Source of the DNA: Streptomyces sp. NBC_01478
GTDB lineage: Bacteria > Actinomycetota > Actinomycetes > Streptomycetales > Streptomycetaceae
Length of the DNA: 64,000 bases
Reading direction: 5' to 3'
NCBI RefSeq assembly: GCF_036227225.1
Contig: NZ_CP109444.1
Coordinates: forward strand, 1,612,001-1,676,000
The translations under genes and the position numbers were made by a program. The notes below the pieces were generated by a model. That model worked only from the letters and a program-made list of their open reading frames with translations. It did not search any database and was not told the origin of the DNA. Shown here in pieces: positions 52,717-61,430 of this stretch; position 1 is the first letter of the stretch, and every line of letters begins with the position of its first letter.

Positions 52717-53055
52717 GGCCTCCGGCCGAGGTGTTCCGCAGGTCACAGTCACCGGTGGGGCTTGAGCGGGAACAACTGGGCCGGGTCGCCCGTTCATGTC
52801 TATGTGGCTGCGGAGGGGACAGTGTCCCCGGGCCTCACCTATAGCCCATGGGGACGATCGTCCGGCTGAAGCCCCATGGAGCCTTTCGCCGAGAGGCGAC
52901 CGCCCTCCGCACGCCACCAGGTACGGCCCCGGCTGGTCTCCCCCGTCCAGCCGGGGCCTCTTTCACTCTCAGGGGCGGCACTCCCGGGGACGGCCTCACG
53001 CACTCCGCGACCGGGGCAGAATGGACGCCACACAGCCGCTGCGGATGGGGAGTTC
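52717..53055. other. Non-coding gap with hairpins
   Basis: 339 bases without a convincing gene. It holds a small hairpin (GGGGAC-AGT-GTCCCC at 52815-52829), a CCATGGGG/CCCCATGG inverted pair around 52845-52880, and the terminator at 52925. The start of the next gene has a GGGGAG site at 53047. No RNA gene was recognised. Confidence 0.6.
52925..52958 (+). terminator. Strong hairpin terminator after ligA
   Basis: GGCCCCGGCTGG pairs with CCAGCCGGGGCC (12 pairs) across a ten-base loop and is followed by TCTTTC. It lies between ligA and the next rightward gene and probably ends the ligase transcript. Confidence 0.75.
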
Positions 53056-53604
53056 ATGGACACGCGTACGTTCGACGCGCTGACGGAGTCGATGAAGAGC
53101 GCGTACGTCGCGGGTCTCAGCGAAGGCGCCGTGCCCCGCCCGGTCATCATGCCGCTCGTGCGCGGCGAGTTGGTCGGTCTGATCTGGCTGCGCCCGGTCA
53201 CCTCCGGCGAGGACGCGCTCACGGCGATCGCGTCACTGTCGAACATCGCTGCGGCGGCGAACGCCGACGAGATCGTGCTCGCCTGGGAGACCCAGGACGT
53301 CGCCACCACCTGCGAACTGCCCGTCGACGGCCCGTCCCTCTGCCTGAACATGGTGCACGCCACGAAGGACGGCCACACGCTCCACCAGTTCCCCTACAGC
53401 GAGGACCCGGCCTCGGCCGCATCGCGCTGGGAGCCGGCCCCGGCTCCGCAGCCCGACGGCAAGCTGGTGCCGCCCGTCCAGGCCGCGGTCGACTACGCCT
53501 TCACTCCCCTTGAGCTGGACCACCCCTCCCCGTTCGGCGTCACGGTCATCCTGATGGAAGAGGACGGCTACAACCTGCGCCTGACCGAGGCTTTCGCCTT
53601 CTGA
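53056..53604 (+). CDS. Hypothetical protein
   Basis: 182 residues. It begins MDTRTFDALTESMKSAYVAGLSEG and contains PRPVIMPLVRGELVGLIWLRPV, a helix ALTAIASLSNIAAAANADEIVLAWETQD and a C-terminal FGVTVILMEEDGYNLRLTEAFAF. The mix of beta strands and one Ala-rich helix looks like a small globular domain; no family was recognised. It is cytoplasmic (no signal or span). Function unknown. Confidence 0.65.
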   Translation: MDTRTFDALTESMKSAYVAGLSEGAVPRPVIMPLVRGELVGLIWLRPVTSGEDALTAIASLSNIAAAANADEIVLAWETQDVATTCELPVDGPSLCLNMVHATKDGHTLHQFPYSEDPASAASRWEPAPAPQPDGKLVPPVQAAVDYAFTPLELDHPSPFGVTVILMEEDGYNLRLTEAFAF

Positions 53605-53735
53605 GCCAGGATGCCGGGAAGCCGCGATGCCCACCCGGCCCCAACCCTTGACCGTTATCCGATCGCCGTTACAGACTTGACACAGTTAGCGGAACAGTGG
53701 CCCCGTACACCCATCCTCGGGCCTACGCTGTGCCG

Positions 53736-54590
53736 GTGACCAGTGTCGACGTCGCCGCCGGACCCGCCGCCGAGAGCGGCCCCGAGCCGCGCACCCAGTC
53801 CCTGATGCTGACCTTCTTCGGCGCTCATGTGCTGGGGCGGCCCGTCGCCGTGTCGTCGGGCAGCGTGATCGCCGCCCTCGGGAGGGCGGGGAGCACCGAG
53901 GAGGCGGTGCGGACCACCCTGAACCGGATGGTCAAACGCGATCTGCTGGAGCGTCGCCGGCAGGGCCGCAAGACGTACTTCGCGCTGACGCCGCACGCCG
54001 TGCAGGTGCTGACGGACGGCAGGAACCGCATCTGGCAGACCGGCGCGGTCAACCGGGACTGGGACGGCCGGTGGACGATGGTGGGCTTCTCCCTGCCCGA
54101 GGCCTGGAGCCGTGAACGGCACGACCTGCGCTCCCGCCTGATCTGGGCGGGCTTCGGCCCGCTGCAGAACGGCCTGTGGGTGGCCCCGGCACCCGTCGAC
54201 GTCCGCGAGATGGTGGCCGGGCTCGGCCTGGAACCGTATCTGCGGGTGTTCCGCGCGGAGGTGGAGTCGCCGACCGACGTCCGCGAGGTCCTTGAGCAGG
54301 CCTTCGACGTACCGGCCATCGGCGCGCGGTACCGGTCGTTCCTGGACCGCTGGGACCGCACCGACCCCCTCCCCGCGGCGGCCTCCGGCGACGACCTCGC
54401 GGGTCAACTCCTGCTGCACACCGACTGGCTGGATCTCGTACGACGGGATCCGCATCTGCCCGCCGAGCACCTCCCCGGGGACTGGCCCGCCGCGCAGGCG
54501 GAGACCGTCTTCCGCGGTCTGGCCAGCCGCTGGGAACGCCCGGCGGCACGCGCGGCCGTACGTCTGCTGGACACCCTGACGCTGGACTGA
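53736..54590 (+). CDS. PaaX-family transcriptional regulator
   Basis: 284 residues. The N-terminal winged HTH (TQSLMLTFFGAHVLGRP, STEEAVRTTLNRMVKRDLLERRRQGRKTYFALT in part) and the central PaaX domain (DWDGRWTMVGFSLPEAWSRERHDLRSRLIWAGFGPLQNGLWVAP in part) are clear, then a helical C-terminus (ARYRSFLDRWDR). PaaX represses phenylacetate genes in enterobacteria, but here the gene is 15 kb from the paa cluster, which has its own TetR regulator. I chose the GTG at 53736; a GTG at 53730 is also possible. No ribosome site is evident. Confidence 0.85.
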   Translation: MTSVDVAAGPAAESGPEPRTQSLMLTFFGAHVLGRPVAVSSGSVIAALGRAGSTEEAVRTTLNRMVKRDLLERRRQGRKTYFALTPHAVQVLTDGRNRIWQTGAVNRDWDGRWTMVGFSLPEAWSRERHDLRSRLIWAGFGPLQNGLWVAPAPVDVREMVAGLGLEPYLRVFRAEVESPTDVREVLEQAFDVPAIGARYRSFLDRWDRTDPLPAAASGDDLAGQLLLHTDWLDLVRRDPHLPAEHLPGDWPAAQAETVFRGLASRWERPAARAAVRLLDTLTLD

Positions 54591-54685
54591 TCCGCGCGCA
54601 CGGCCCCTTCGCGTCCACCTCGGGTCCATGCCCGGCCCTTGTGCGTCCACCCGCGGATTCCCCTGCCTCATTATTGGTCACTCTC

Positions 54686-54715
54686 TTGACGGCCATGAAA
54701 AAAGAGCCCTACATT
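54686..54715 (+). promoter_or_regulatory. Candidate housekeeping promoter of secreted hydrolase
   Basis: TTGACG, 18 bases, TACATT: good -35 and -10 for the main sigma factor, about 85 bases before the hydrolase ATG. The spacer is unusually A-rich (GAAAAAAG). Confidence 0.6.
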
Positions 54716-54802
54716 CGCACCGCTCTTCCAAGTCGCACGCCCACCTCGTACGCCCAGCACGCTCCCCCACTCGGTCCCCCCTCGACCCGCGGAGCCGCCG
54801 CC

Positions 54803-56155
54803 ATGCCCCGACCCCGTCTCTCGACCCTCGCCGCCGTCTGCGCGACCGCCCTCGCGACCGCCCTGCTCGGCCCGGCGACCGGCGCCCACGCCACCACCGC
54901 CGGCCACTACTCCGGCACGCTGACCGACGGCGCCACCTGGATCGCGGACACACCCGAGCAGTGGAACGGCACCCTGCTGCTGTTCAGCCACGGCTTCGGA
55001 CCGACCACCGCCGCCGACGCCCCGTCGCCCGCCGTGAGCCAGGCTCTGCTGAACGCCGGTTACGCCCTCGCCGGCTCCTCCTACGACCCGAACGGCTCGA
55101 TGTGGGCGCTCGATTCGGCCGAGCGGGACCAGTTCGCCGCGCTCGCCGCCGTCCGGCAACAGATCGGCACACCGACCCGGGTCATCTCGGTCGGCCAGTC
55201 CATGGGCGGCCTCGTCAACGCGCGGATCGCCCGGGACGGCGCGGGCCGTGTCGACGGTGCGCTCGGCCTGTGCGGCCTGGTCGCGGGCGGCGTCGATCTC
55301 GACAACTACCAGTTGGACGCCGAGTACACGCTGGCCACGTTCTTCGACCCCGCCGACGCCGACGCCCTGGTGGACCTCGACAGCCAGGCCGACGGCGCCG
55401 CCCTCGCCGGCCGGCTCACACAGGCCGTGCAGACGGCGCAGCAGACCCCGGCGGGCCGTGCCCGGATCGCCCTGGCCGCCGCCTACCTCAATCTGGCCGA
55501 CTGGGCTGCCGGCCAACCGCCGCCCGCGCGCGGCGACTTCGCGGGCCAGGAGCAGCAGCAGTACGCATGGCTGGCGCAGGGGCTGCTCAGCTTCATCGTC
55601 CCGGCGCGCTGGTCGGTGGAGCAGTCCGCCGGCGGCAACACGTCCTGGAACAAAGGCGTCGACTACGCCGGGCTGCTGCGCGGGTCCGCCCATGTCAAGC
55701 AGGTCGAGGCCCTCTACCGCGACGCGGGGCTCGACCTGCGCGCCGACCTGAACCGGCTCACCCACGGTGCGGACATCACGGCGGACCCGGCCGCTGTGGC
55801 CCGTCTGAAGCGGACCTCGACCGCCGGCCAGGGACTGGCCGTGCCGCTGCTGGACATCCACACCACCGCCGACCAACTGGTGCCTGTGGAACAGGAGTCG
55901 GCCTTCGCCGAGCGGGTGCGCGCGGCCGGCGACTCCGCCCTGCTGCGACAGGCCTACGTGGCCCGCCAGAGCCACTGCAACTTCACCACCGCCGAAGTGG
56001 TCGCCGGTCTGCACGCCGTGGAACACCGGTTGGACACCGGGCACTGGGGCGACTCCGCCACCGCCGCCCAACTCCAGCGCGGGGCCGACGAGTTGGGCCT
56101 CGACGGTGCCGCCTTCACCGACTACCGGCCGAGCCGTCTGACCGGTACCCGCTGA
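54803..56155 (+). CDS. Secreted alpha/beta hydrolase
   Basis: 450 residues. A Sec signal (LSTLAAVCATALATALLG, cleavage near GAHA) precedes an alpha/beta hydrolase: LLLFSHGFGPT (oxyanion strand), nucleophile elbow SVGQSMGG (Ser), acid in LDIHTTADQLVP and His in ARQSHCNFTTAE. An Ala-rich lid region with SWNKGVDYAGLL lies between. It is probably an extracellular esterase/lipase-type enzyme; the substrate is unknown. ATG 54803 follows GGAG. The last 28 bases before the stop are repeated just after it. Confidence 0.85.
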   Translation: MPRPRLSTLAAVCATALATALLGPATGAHATTAGHYSGTLTDGATWIADTPEQWNGTLLLFSHGFGPTTAADAPSPAVSQALLNAGYALAGSSYDPNGSMWALDSAERDQFAALAAVRQQIGTPTRVISVGQSMGGLVNARIARDGAGRVDGALGLCGLVAGGVDLDNYQLDAEYTLATFFDPADADALVDLDSQADGAALAGRLTQAVQTAQQTPAGRARIALAAAYLNLADWAAGQPPPARGDFAGQEQQQYAWLAQGLLSFIVPARWSVEQSAGGNTSWNKGVDYAGLLRGSAHVKQVEALYRDAGLDLRADLNRLTHGADITADPAAVARLKRTSTAGQGLAVPLLDIHTTADQLVPVEQESAFAERVRAAGDSALLRQAYVARQSHCNFTTAEVVAGLHAVEHRLDTGHWGDSATAAQLQRGADELGLDGAAFTDYRPSRLTGTR

Positions 56156-56185
56156 TGCCGAGCCGCCTGACCGGCACCCGCTGAT
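56129..56185. repeat. Tandem 28-base duplication across a stop codon
   Basis: Two copies of 28 bases, period 29, beginning CCGAGCCG and ending ACCCGCTGAT, differ at only two positions. The first copy encodes PSRLTGTR and the stop of the hydrolase; the second copy, after the stop, would again encode SRLTGTR and a stop. Confidence 0.85.
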
Positions 56186-56276
56186 CCCGAAGCGTTCCCG
56201 CCCCTCCCCGCCCCTCCCCTGTTTTCCGCCCGCTTTCCCCCTCCCGTCCCCGGCTCGCGCGCCTCAGGAGCTCCCC

Positions 56277-57851
56277 GTGTCAATGACGACCGAACCCTCC
56301 ACCAGAACCACCGCCACCGGCCCCGGTCTGACCACCGGCACCCTGGTCGCCGGTCTCCTCGCCGTCTGCCTCGCGCAGATCGGCCTGGCGATACCGGCCA
56401 CGCTCAACGGGCTGTTCCAGTCCGATCTGCACCCGGTGGGCTCCCAACTCACCTGGATCTCCGACGCGTTCCTGCTCCCGGTCGCCGTACTGGAGCTGAC
56501 CTTCGGCCTGCTCGGCGACCTGTTCGGGCGCAAGCGGCTGCTGGTCGGCGGTGCCTCGCTGCTGGTGGTGGGCGAGTTGGTCAGCGCCACCTCCTCCGGT
56601 GTCCACCAGCTCTGGACCGGGCAGGCCCTGGCGGGTCTCGGCGCCGCCGCGCTGTTCCCGACCTCGCTGACCGTCCTGGCGGCCGGTACCACCTCGCCCG
56701 CACAGCGCGCCCGGGTCATCGCGTTGTGGGCGGCGTTGCTCTCCGCCGGCGGGTTCCTCGCCCCACTGCTCGGCGGCGTGACCGCCACCTACGGCTCGTG
56801 GCGCTGGTCCTTCGTCGTGGTCGCCGCCGTAGCCGCGACGAGTGTGGCGGTCAGCGCCCTGTTCGCCGTCAACTCCAGTGCCCCCGAAGGCCGTTCGCTT
56901 GACATCGCGGGCCAACTGACCATCGGCCTGGGCCTGTTCGCTCTCCTCTACGCCATCATCCAGGGCCCGACGGACGGCTGGGCCTCGCCCTCGATCGTCA
57001 TCGCCTTCGTCCTGGCGGCCGTGTTCCTCGCCGCCTTCGTGCTGGCCGAGAAGCGCGCCAAGTCCCCGCTCCTGCGCCTGGATCTGTTCGGCAACCGGGC
57101 TTTCGCGGTGGCCTCGGTCGTGGCCGTGGTGGGCATGTTCGCCTTCCTGGGCACCGCCTACTCCGTCAGCATCCGGCTCGGCCCGGTGCAGGACCAGGCC
57201 CCGATGCGGACGGGCCTGGCCTTCGTCCTGCTCAACGGCATCACGCTGGTGATGCTGCCGCTGACGGAACGGCTGCTGCGCACGGTCGCACCGGGGCTGC
57301 TCCTGGGCGCCGGGCTGCTGTTGATCGCGGCGGGCGACTACTTGGCGGCCACGCTGCCGATCACCGACACCGCCTTCACCTCGCTGATCCTGCCGCTCGG
57401 GCTGGTCGGCCTGGGCTTCTCGGTCACCGTCACCTCGATCACCGCGACGGCCGTCAACACCGTGTCGACCCATCTCGCCGGCATGGCGAGCGCCACCACC
57501 AACCTGCTCCGGGACTTCGGCTTCACCCTCGGCCCGGCCGTCATCGGCGCCGTCGCCCTGAGCCGCGCGGCGAGCAGCTTCACCGACTCCCTGCACGACT
57601 CCGCCCTGCCCGAGGCACTGAAGGGCGCCGGCACGGCCGTACTCGAAGAAGGCGGTCCGCTCGCGGTGAACGGTGCCTCGGCGGCCTCGCCGAAGCTGGC
57701 CGACCTGCATCCGCTCGCGCTGGACGCCCTGGGGCACGGATACTCGATCGGCTTCGTCGTCTGCGGTACGGCGGCTCTGTGCTCCGCGCTGCTGGCCCTT
57801 GTCACGCTCCGGGGTCGAGGCCCCGCACAGGGCACTGTCGCGGACAAGTGA
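56277..57851 (+). CDS. DHA2-family MFS drug exporter (EmrB/QacA type)
   Basis: 524 residues and about 14 membrane spans. Landmarks are LVAGLLAVCLAQIGLAIPATLNGL, QLTWISDAFLLPVAVLELTFGLLGDLFGRKRLLVGG in part (the loop 2-3 motif GDLFGRKR), GLGAAALFPTSLTVL, RARVIALWAALLSAGGFLAPLLGG. Such H+-antiporters export drugs, toxins or metabolites. GTG 56277 follows CAGGAGCTCCCC. No partner gene is adjacent; the 121 bases upstream are pyrimidine-rich. Confidence 0.88.
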   Translation: MSMTTEPSTRTTATGPGLTTGTLVAGLLAVCLAQIGLAIPATLNGLFQSDLHPVGSQLTWISDAFLLPVAVLELTFGLLGDLFGRKRLLVGGASLLVVGELVSATSSGVHQLWTGQALAGLGAAALFPTSLTVLAAGTTSPAQRARVIALWAALLSAGGFLAPLLGGVTATYGSWRWSFVVVAAVAATSVAVSALFAVNSSAPEGRSLDIAGQLTIGLGLFALLYAIIQGPTDGWASPSIVIAFVLAAVFLAAFVLAEKRAKSPLLRLDLFGNRAFAVASVVAVVGMFAFLGTAYSVSIRLGPVQDQAPMRTGLAFVLLNGITLVMLPLTERLLRTVAPGLLLGAGLLLIAAGDYLAATLPITDTAFTSLILPLGLVGLGFSVTVTSITATAVNTVSTHLAGMASATTNLLRDFGFTLGPAVIGAVALSRAASSFTDSLHDSALPEALKGAGTAVLEEGGPLAVNGASAASPKLADLHPLALDALGHGYSIGFVVCGTAALCSALLALVTLRGRGPAQGTVADK

Positions 57852-57874
57852 GCGGCAGGTGCCTCAAGGGCAGG

Positions 57875-59194
57875 TCAGCGGCCCTTGCGCACCCGGGCTG
57901 CCGCGCGGGCTTCCGCGGTCTTGCGGGCCTCGGCCGCTTTGCGGGACTCCTTGGCGGGTCGGCCCGGGCGGGTGCCCATGCCGCGGAAGGGGGCGTTGCC
58001 GGTGGGCTTCGCCCCGGTCGGCGGGCGCTTGGCGCCGGTGATGGCGGTCAGTTGCTCCTCGCCGGAGCGGACCTGCGTGACGATCGGGCGGATACCGGCG
58101 TCGGACATCATCCGGTTCACATCGCGCCGCTGGTTGGGGGTGACCAGGGTGACCACACTCCCGGACTCGCCGGCACGCGCCGTACGCCCGCTGCGGTGCA
58201 GGTAGTCCTTGGAGTTGGCCGGCGGGTCTACGTTGACGACGAGGTCGAGGGCGTCGATGTGGATGCCCCGGGCGGCGACGTTGGTGGCCACAAGCACGGT
58301 GATCTCACCGTCCTTGAACTGGCCGAGCGTGTGCGTGCGCTGCGGCTGCGACTTCCCGCTGTGCAGGGCGGACGCCCGGACGCCGCTGGCCCGCAGATGG
58401 CGGGTGAACTGGTCGACGGCGGCCTTGGTGTCCAGGAACATCAGCACCCGGCCGTCCCGCGAGGCGATCTCGGTCGCCGTCGCGTACTTGTCCGCGGCGT
58501 GGATGTTCAGCACATGGTGTTCCATCGTCGTCACCGAGCCCGACGCCCGGTCGACCGACGCGAGAACGGGATTGTGCAGATGGTCCTTGACCAGTTGGTC
58601 GACGTCACCGTCGAGCGTCGCCGAGAACAGCAGCCGCTGCCCGTCGGCGGGGATCTGCGCCAAGAGGTCCGAGACCTGCGGCAGGAACCCCAGGTCGCAC
58701 ATCTGGTCCGCCTCGTCCAGCACGGTGATCCGCACGTGGTTCAGGAGGCAGTCCCGGCGGGACACCAGGTCGGTCAGCCGCCCCGGCGTCGCGACGAGCA
58801 CCTCGACGCCGGTCCGCAGCAGCGCCTGCTGCCGGTTGATGGACAGCCCGCCGACCACCGTCGCCAGCCGCACCCCCATCGTCCGCGCATACGGCTCCAG
58901 CGCGTCGCTGACCTGCTGCGCGAGCTCCCGGGTCGGCACCAGGACCAGGGCGAGCGGCCGCTTCGGCTCCGCCCGCAGGCCCGCGGTCCGCACCAGCAGC
59001 GCAAGACCGAAGGCCAGCGTCTTGCCGGAACCGGTGCGCGCCCGGCCGAGCACATCGCGCCCGGCCAGCGCGTCGGGCAGAGCCGCCGCCTGGATCGGGA
59101 AGGGTTCGGTCACCCCGAGGCCGGTCATCGTCTCGACCAGCTCCGGCGGCAGCCCGAGCCGGTCGAAGGAAGCGGCCGGCGGCTTCGCGTTCAT
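57875..59194 (-). CDS. DEAD-box RNA helicase
   Basis: 439 residues. Q motif region PFPIQAAALPDAL, motif I ARTGSGKT, Ia PTRELAQQV, Ib TPGRLTDL, II DEADQM, III SATLD, and the C-terminal half with VLMFLDTKAA, VLVATNVAARGIH and HRSGRTARAG. The C-terminus is short, basic and Ala/Arg-rich (RNA-binding tail). Standard ATP-dependent RNA unwinding for ribosome assembly, decay or cold adaptation. GAGGAAGG precedes ATG 59194, and a stable hairpin sits in the leader. Confidence 0.92.
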   Translation of the reverse strand: MNAKPPAASFDRLGLPPELVETMTGLGVTEPFPIQAAALPDALAGRDVLGRARTGSGKTLAFGLALLVRTAGLRAEPKRPLALVLVPTRELAQQVSDALEPYARTMGVRLATVVGGLSINRQQALLRTGVEVLVATPGRLTDLVSRRDCLLNHVRITVLDEADQMCDLGFLPQVSDLLAQIPADGQRLLFSATLDGDVDQLVKDHLHNPVLASVDRASGSVTTMEHHVLNIHAADKYATATEIASRDGRVLMFLDTKAAVDQFTRHLRASGVRASALHSGKSQPQRTHTLGQFKDGEITVLVATNVAARGIHIDALDLVVNVDPPANSKDYLHRSGRTARAGESGSVVTLVTPNQRRDVNRMMSDAGIRPIVTQVRSGEEQLTAITGAKRPPTGAKPTGNAPFRGMGTRPGRPAKESRKAAEARKTAEARAAARVRKGR

Positions 59195-59227
59195 GGGGAA
59201 CCTTCCTCAGTGTGATGCCCGCAACGG

Positions 59228-59263
59228 CACCGGGGCCCGTACCCCCTGGTACAGGCCCCGGTG
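59228..59263 (-). other. Stable leader hairpin before the DEAD-box helicase gene
   Basis: CACCGGGGCC pairs with GGCCCCGGTG (10 pairs), with an inner GTACC/GGTAC extension (5 pairs) and a four-base loop. On the helicase transcript it lies just upstream of the GAGGAAGG ribosome site. Confidence 0.6.
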
Positions 59264-59362
59264 ACATCGAAGCGTGCACCCATTTTACCAGCGGGCCTCC
59301 AGGGCACCCGCCGCTCCGCCCGCGGCCCCGTGCCCGCGCGGACGACCGTGCCGCGACTGCCG

Positions 59363-59410
59363 GAAGTCACTGTCGAAGTCGCAGTCGAAACCGCAGTCGA
59401 AACCGCTGTT
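59363..59410. repeat. Four 12-base tandem repeats
   Basis: Units GAAGTCACTGTC, GAAGTCGCAGTC, GAAACCGCAGTC, GAAACCGCTGTT: a diverged minisatellite in the gap between helicase and kinase genes. Confidence 0.75.
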
Positions 59411-59520
59411 GGGGTCGGTCGCCGCCCGTCCGCCAGTAGGCTGGGGCAACTGCGTGCCACCCCACCAACACCCGTTCCCTCAAAGGGAGATGGCCCGCAG
59501 CGGTCGATCCGTCTCATTGC

Positions 59521-60732
59521 GTGAGGATGAAGCAACAGGTGCTGATAGCGGGCCGGTACCGGCTGAACACCACCATCGGTCGCGGTGCGATGGGCGAGGT
59601 CTGGCAGGCGTACGACGAGTTGGCCGGCAGGCCGGTGGCCGTCAAGCTCCTGCACTCCCAGAACTCCGAGCCCACCGCCACCGCCCGCTTCCGCCTGGAG
59701 GCCCAGACCGCGGGCCGGCTCAGCCACCCCCATGTGGTCGGCGTCCTCGACTTCGGCGAGCAGGAGGGCCGGCTGTTCCTCGTGATGGAACTGGTCGACG
59801 GGGACAGCCTCGCCCACGTCCTGACCCAGGCGGGCTCCCTGCCGGCCGAGGACGTGGCCCGCATCGCCGCCCATTCGGCCGCCGGTCTCACCGCCGCGCA
59901 CGAACAGGGCATCGTGCACCGGGACATCAAGCCCGGCAACCTTCTCCTCGACGCCGACGGTTCCGTGAAGATCGGCGACTTCGGCATCGCGCACTTCGTG
60001 AACGACCCGAACGGCGCGCTCACCGCGACCGGGCAGATCGTCGGGACCAGCCTGTACATCGCCCCCGAGCGCGCCCTCGGCCAGCCCGCCGGACCGCCGT
60101 CCGACGTCTACTCGCTCGGCTGCGTGCTCTATCAACTCCTCACCGGAAACCCGCCGTTCCGCGCCGGCAGCCCCATCGCCGTCCTCCACCACCACCTCGA
60201 CACGGCCCCGGTACCACCACGGGAACTCGGCGTCAGACTCCCGCCCGCCTTCGAGAACTATCTGCTCGGCCTGCTCGCCAAACGACCCGAGGACCGCCCT
60301 ACGGCGCGCCAGGCGGCCGAGTGGTTCGGCGCCGGCGCCTGGAGGGGACGCCCCGAGCCCCTCCCGGCGGCCGCACCGCACCGCGAGCCGACACCGGCAC
60401 CGACGCCGCAGGTGGCCGCCTGGGATGCGGGCGTCGCACCCCGGACGAACAACACGGCCGCCGGCTCCGCGACCACGTACGCCTTCCCGTCCGCCGGGAG
60501 TGGTACCGGCACCGGCACCACTCCCGCGCACCGGACCCGGCGCCGGCCGCGAACGGGAGGCCGCACCGGCTCCGTGCGCCGGTCGAGGACGGCGGGTACC
60601 GTCGCCGCCGTGCTGATCTTCCTCGGGGCGCTGCTGGTCGGCCTGGCCTGGTTCTCCCCCGACCACAGCTCGGCGGACACCCCGTCGACGGATCCGACCG
60701 GCACCGCGAGCACCTCTCCGGCCACGCCCTAG
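59521..60732 (+). CDS. Membrane Ser/Thr protein kinase
   Basis: 403 residues. The kinase domain has GRGAMGEVWQAYDE, VAVKLLHS, HRDIKPGNLLL, DFGIAHF, GTSLYIAPERALG, and DVYSLGCVLYQLLTG, all complete. After a Pro/Thr/Ala-rich linker comes one transmembrane span (about 359-379, AAVLIFLGALLVGLAWF) and a short outside tail of about 23 residues. Unlike PASTA-type kinases it has no extracellular sensor. GTG 59521 or ATG 59527 are possible starts; no clear ribosome site. Confidence 0.9.
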   Translation: MRMKQQVLIAGRYRLNTTIGRGAMGEVWQAYDELAGRPVAVKLLHSQNSEPTATARFRLEAQTAGRLSHPHVVGVLDFGEQEGRLFLVMELVDGDSLAHVLTQAGSLPAEDVARIAAHSAAGLTAAHEQGIVHRDIKPGNLLLDADGSVKIGDFGIAHFVNDPNGALTATGQIVGTSLYIAPERALGQPAGPPSDVYSLGCVLYQLLTGNPPFRAGSPIAVLHHHLDTAPVPPRELGVRLPPAFENYLLGLLAKRPEDRPTARQAAEWFGAGAWRGRPEPLPAAAPHREPTPAPTPQVAAWDAGVAPRTNNTAAGSATTYAFPSAGSGTGTGTTPAHRTRRRPRTGGRTGSVRRSRTAGTVAAVLIFLGALLVGLAWFSPDHSSADTPSTDPTGTASTSPATP

Positions 60733-60759
60733 CCGTACTGATCAGGCCCGCCGGGACGA

Positions 60760-61419
60760 TCACGCCCCGTACAGGCGGGCCTCCCGACGGGCGTGCGAGC
60801 GGCGGCCGGACAGCCGCCACAGGACGCGGGCGGGCAGGGGTGCCTTGGTGAGGAGAGTCCGCTGCTCCTCCGGGGTCGCCACCGCCATCAACGCGCTGAA
60901 GGCGCGCAGCAGATGCTTCTTGTCCAGCTTCGCCAGGCTGATCTCGCCGAGTTCCTCCCACTCGGCGACGCTCAGATGTTCGGCGGCCAACGGCAGGACG
61001 GTGGACTCCTCTTCGTCCATGTGCGCGGTCAACACCGCGTCCAGTTCGGTGAGTTGAGCCGCCACTTCTTCACGGACGGGCGACTGGGGATCGGCCGCCA
61101 GCCGGCCCAGCGCACCCCTCAGCCCCGAGACCAACTCTTCGAGCCGGTAGTGCTGTTCCTCCATGCGCGTGATCGCCTCGGGCCGCACCTCCACCCGCGC
61201 CGCGAGCCGGGGCCAGAGGAATTCGTCCTCGCTGACGTGGTGGGCCTCCAGCCCCATGAGCATGAACTCCACGGCTTCCGCGACCAGTTGGGCCCGCACG
61301 GTGTCGCCGGGCCGCAGTCCCCGCACCAACTCCGGGAGTGCCGCGCACGATTGGCGGAAAGTGCGGTGCACCACCACCATGTCGTGGACGTCCGGCTTCG
61401 AGGTGAGTACCTCAGTCAT
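60760..61419 (-). CDS. Hemerythrin/HHE-domain protein
   Basis: 219 residues. His and acidic residues expected for a di-iron four-helix bundle are present: VVVHRTFRQ, LEAHHVSEDEFLWP, EEQHYRLEELV and LTAHMDEEESTVLPLA. A C-terminal basic tail (RRSHARREARLYGA) follows. Such proteins bind O2, iron or NO or act in iron/redox sensing. It is 11 bases downstream of the LLM oxidoreductase gene on the same strand... they are transcribed leftward, so the oxidoreductase stop lies just upstream of this start. Confidence 0.88.
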   Translation of the reverse strand: MTEVLTSKPDVHDMVVVHRTFRQSCAALPELVRGLRPGDTVRAQLVAEAVEFMLMGLEAHHVSEDEFLWPRLAARVEVRPEAITRMEEQHYRLEELVSGLRGALGRLAADPQSPVREEVAAQLTELDAVLTAHMDEEESTVLPLAAEHLSVAEWEELGEISLAKLDKKHLLRAFSALMAVATPEEQRTLLTKAPLPARVLWRLSGRRSHARREARLYGA

Positions 61420-61430
61420 GATGCTGCTCC

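Larger units (their letters stand above)
59195..59520. other. Divergent helicase/kinase intergenic region
   Basis: 326 bases without a gene, holding the helicase leader hairpin (59228-59263), the 12-base tandem repeats (59363-59410) and the kinase start region. A small open frame across it has no ribosome site and a low-complexity repeat content, so I do not call it. Confidence 0.6.

Noticed and set aside
52780..52960. tRNA or structured RNA gene suggested by several hairpins after ligA
   Set aside because: No cloverleaf, anticodon arm or T-loop sequence could be built; the hairpins fit terminator and chance G+C pairing.
59261..59524. 87-codon plus-strand ORF before the second kinase
   Set aside because: No ribosome site, contains the 12-base repeats, overlaps the kinase start and shows no conserved motif.
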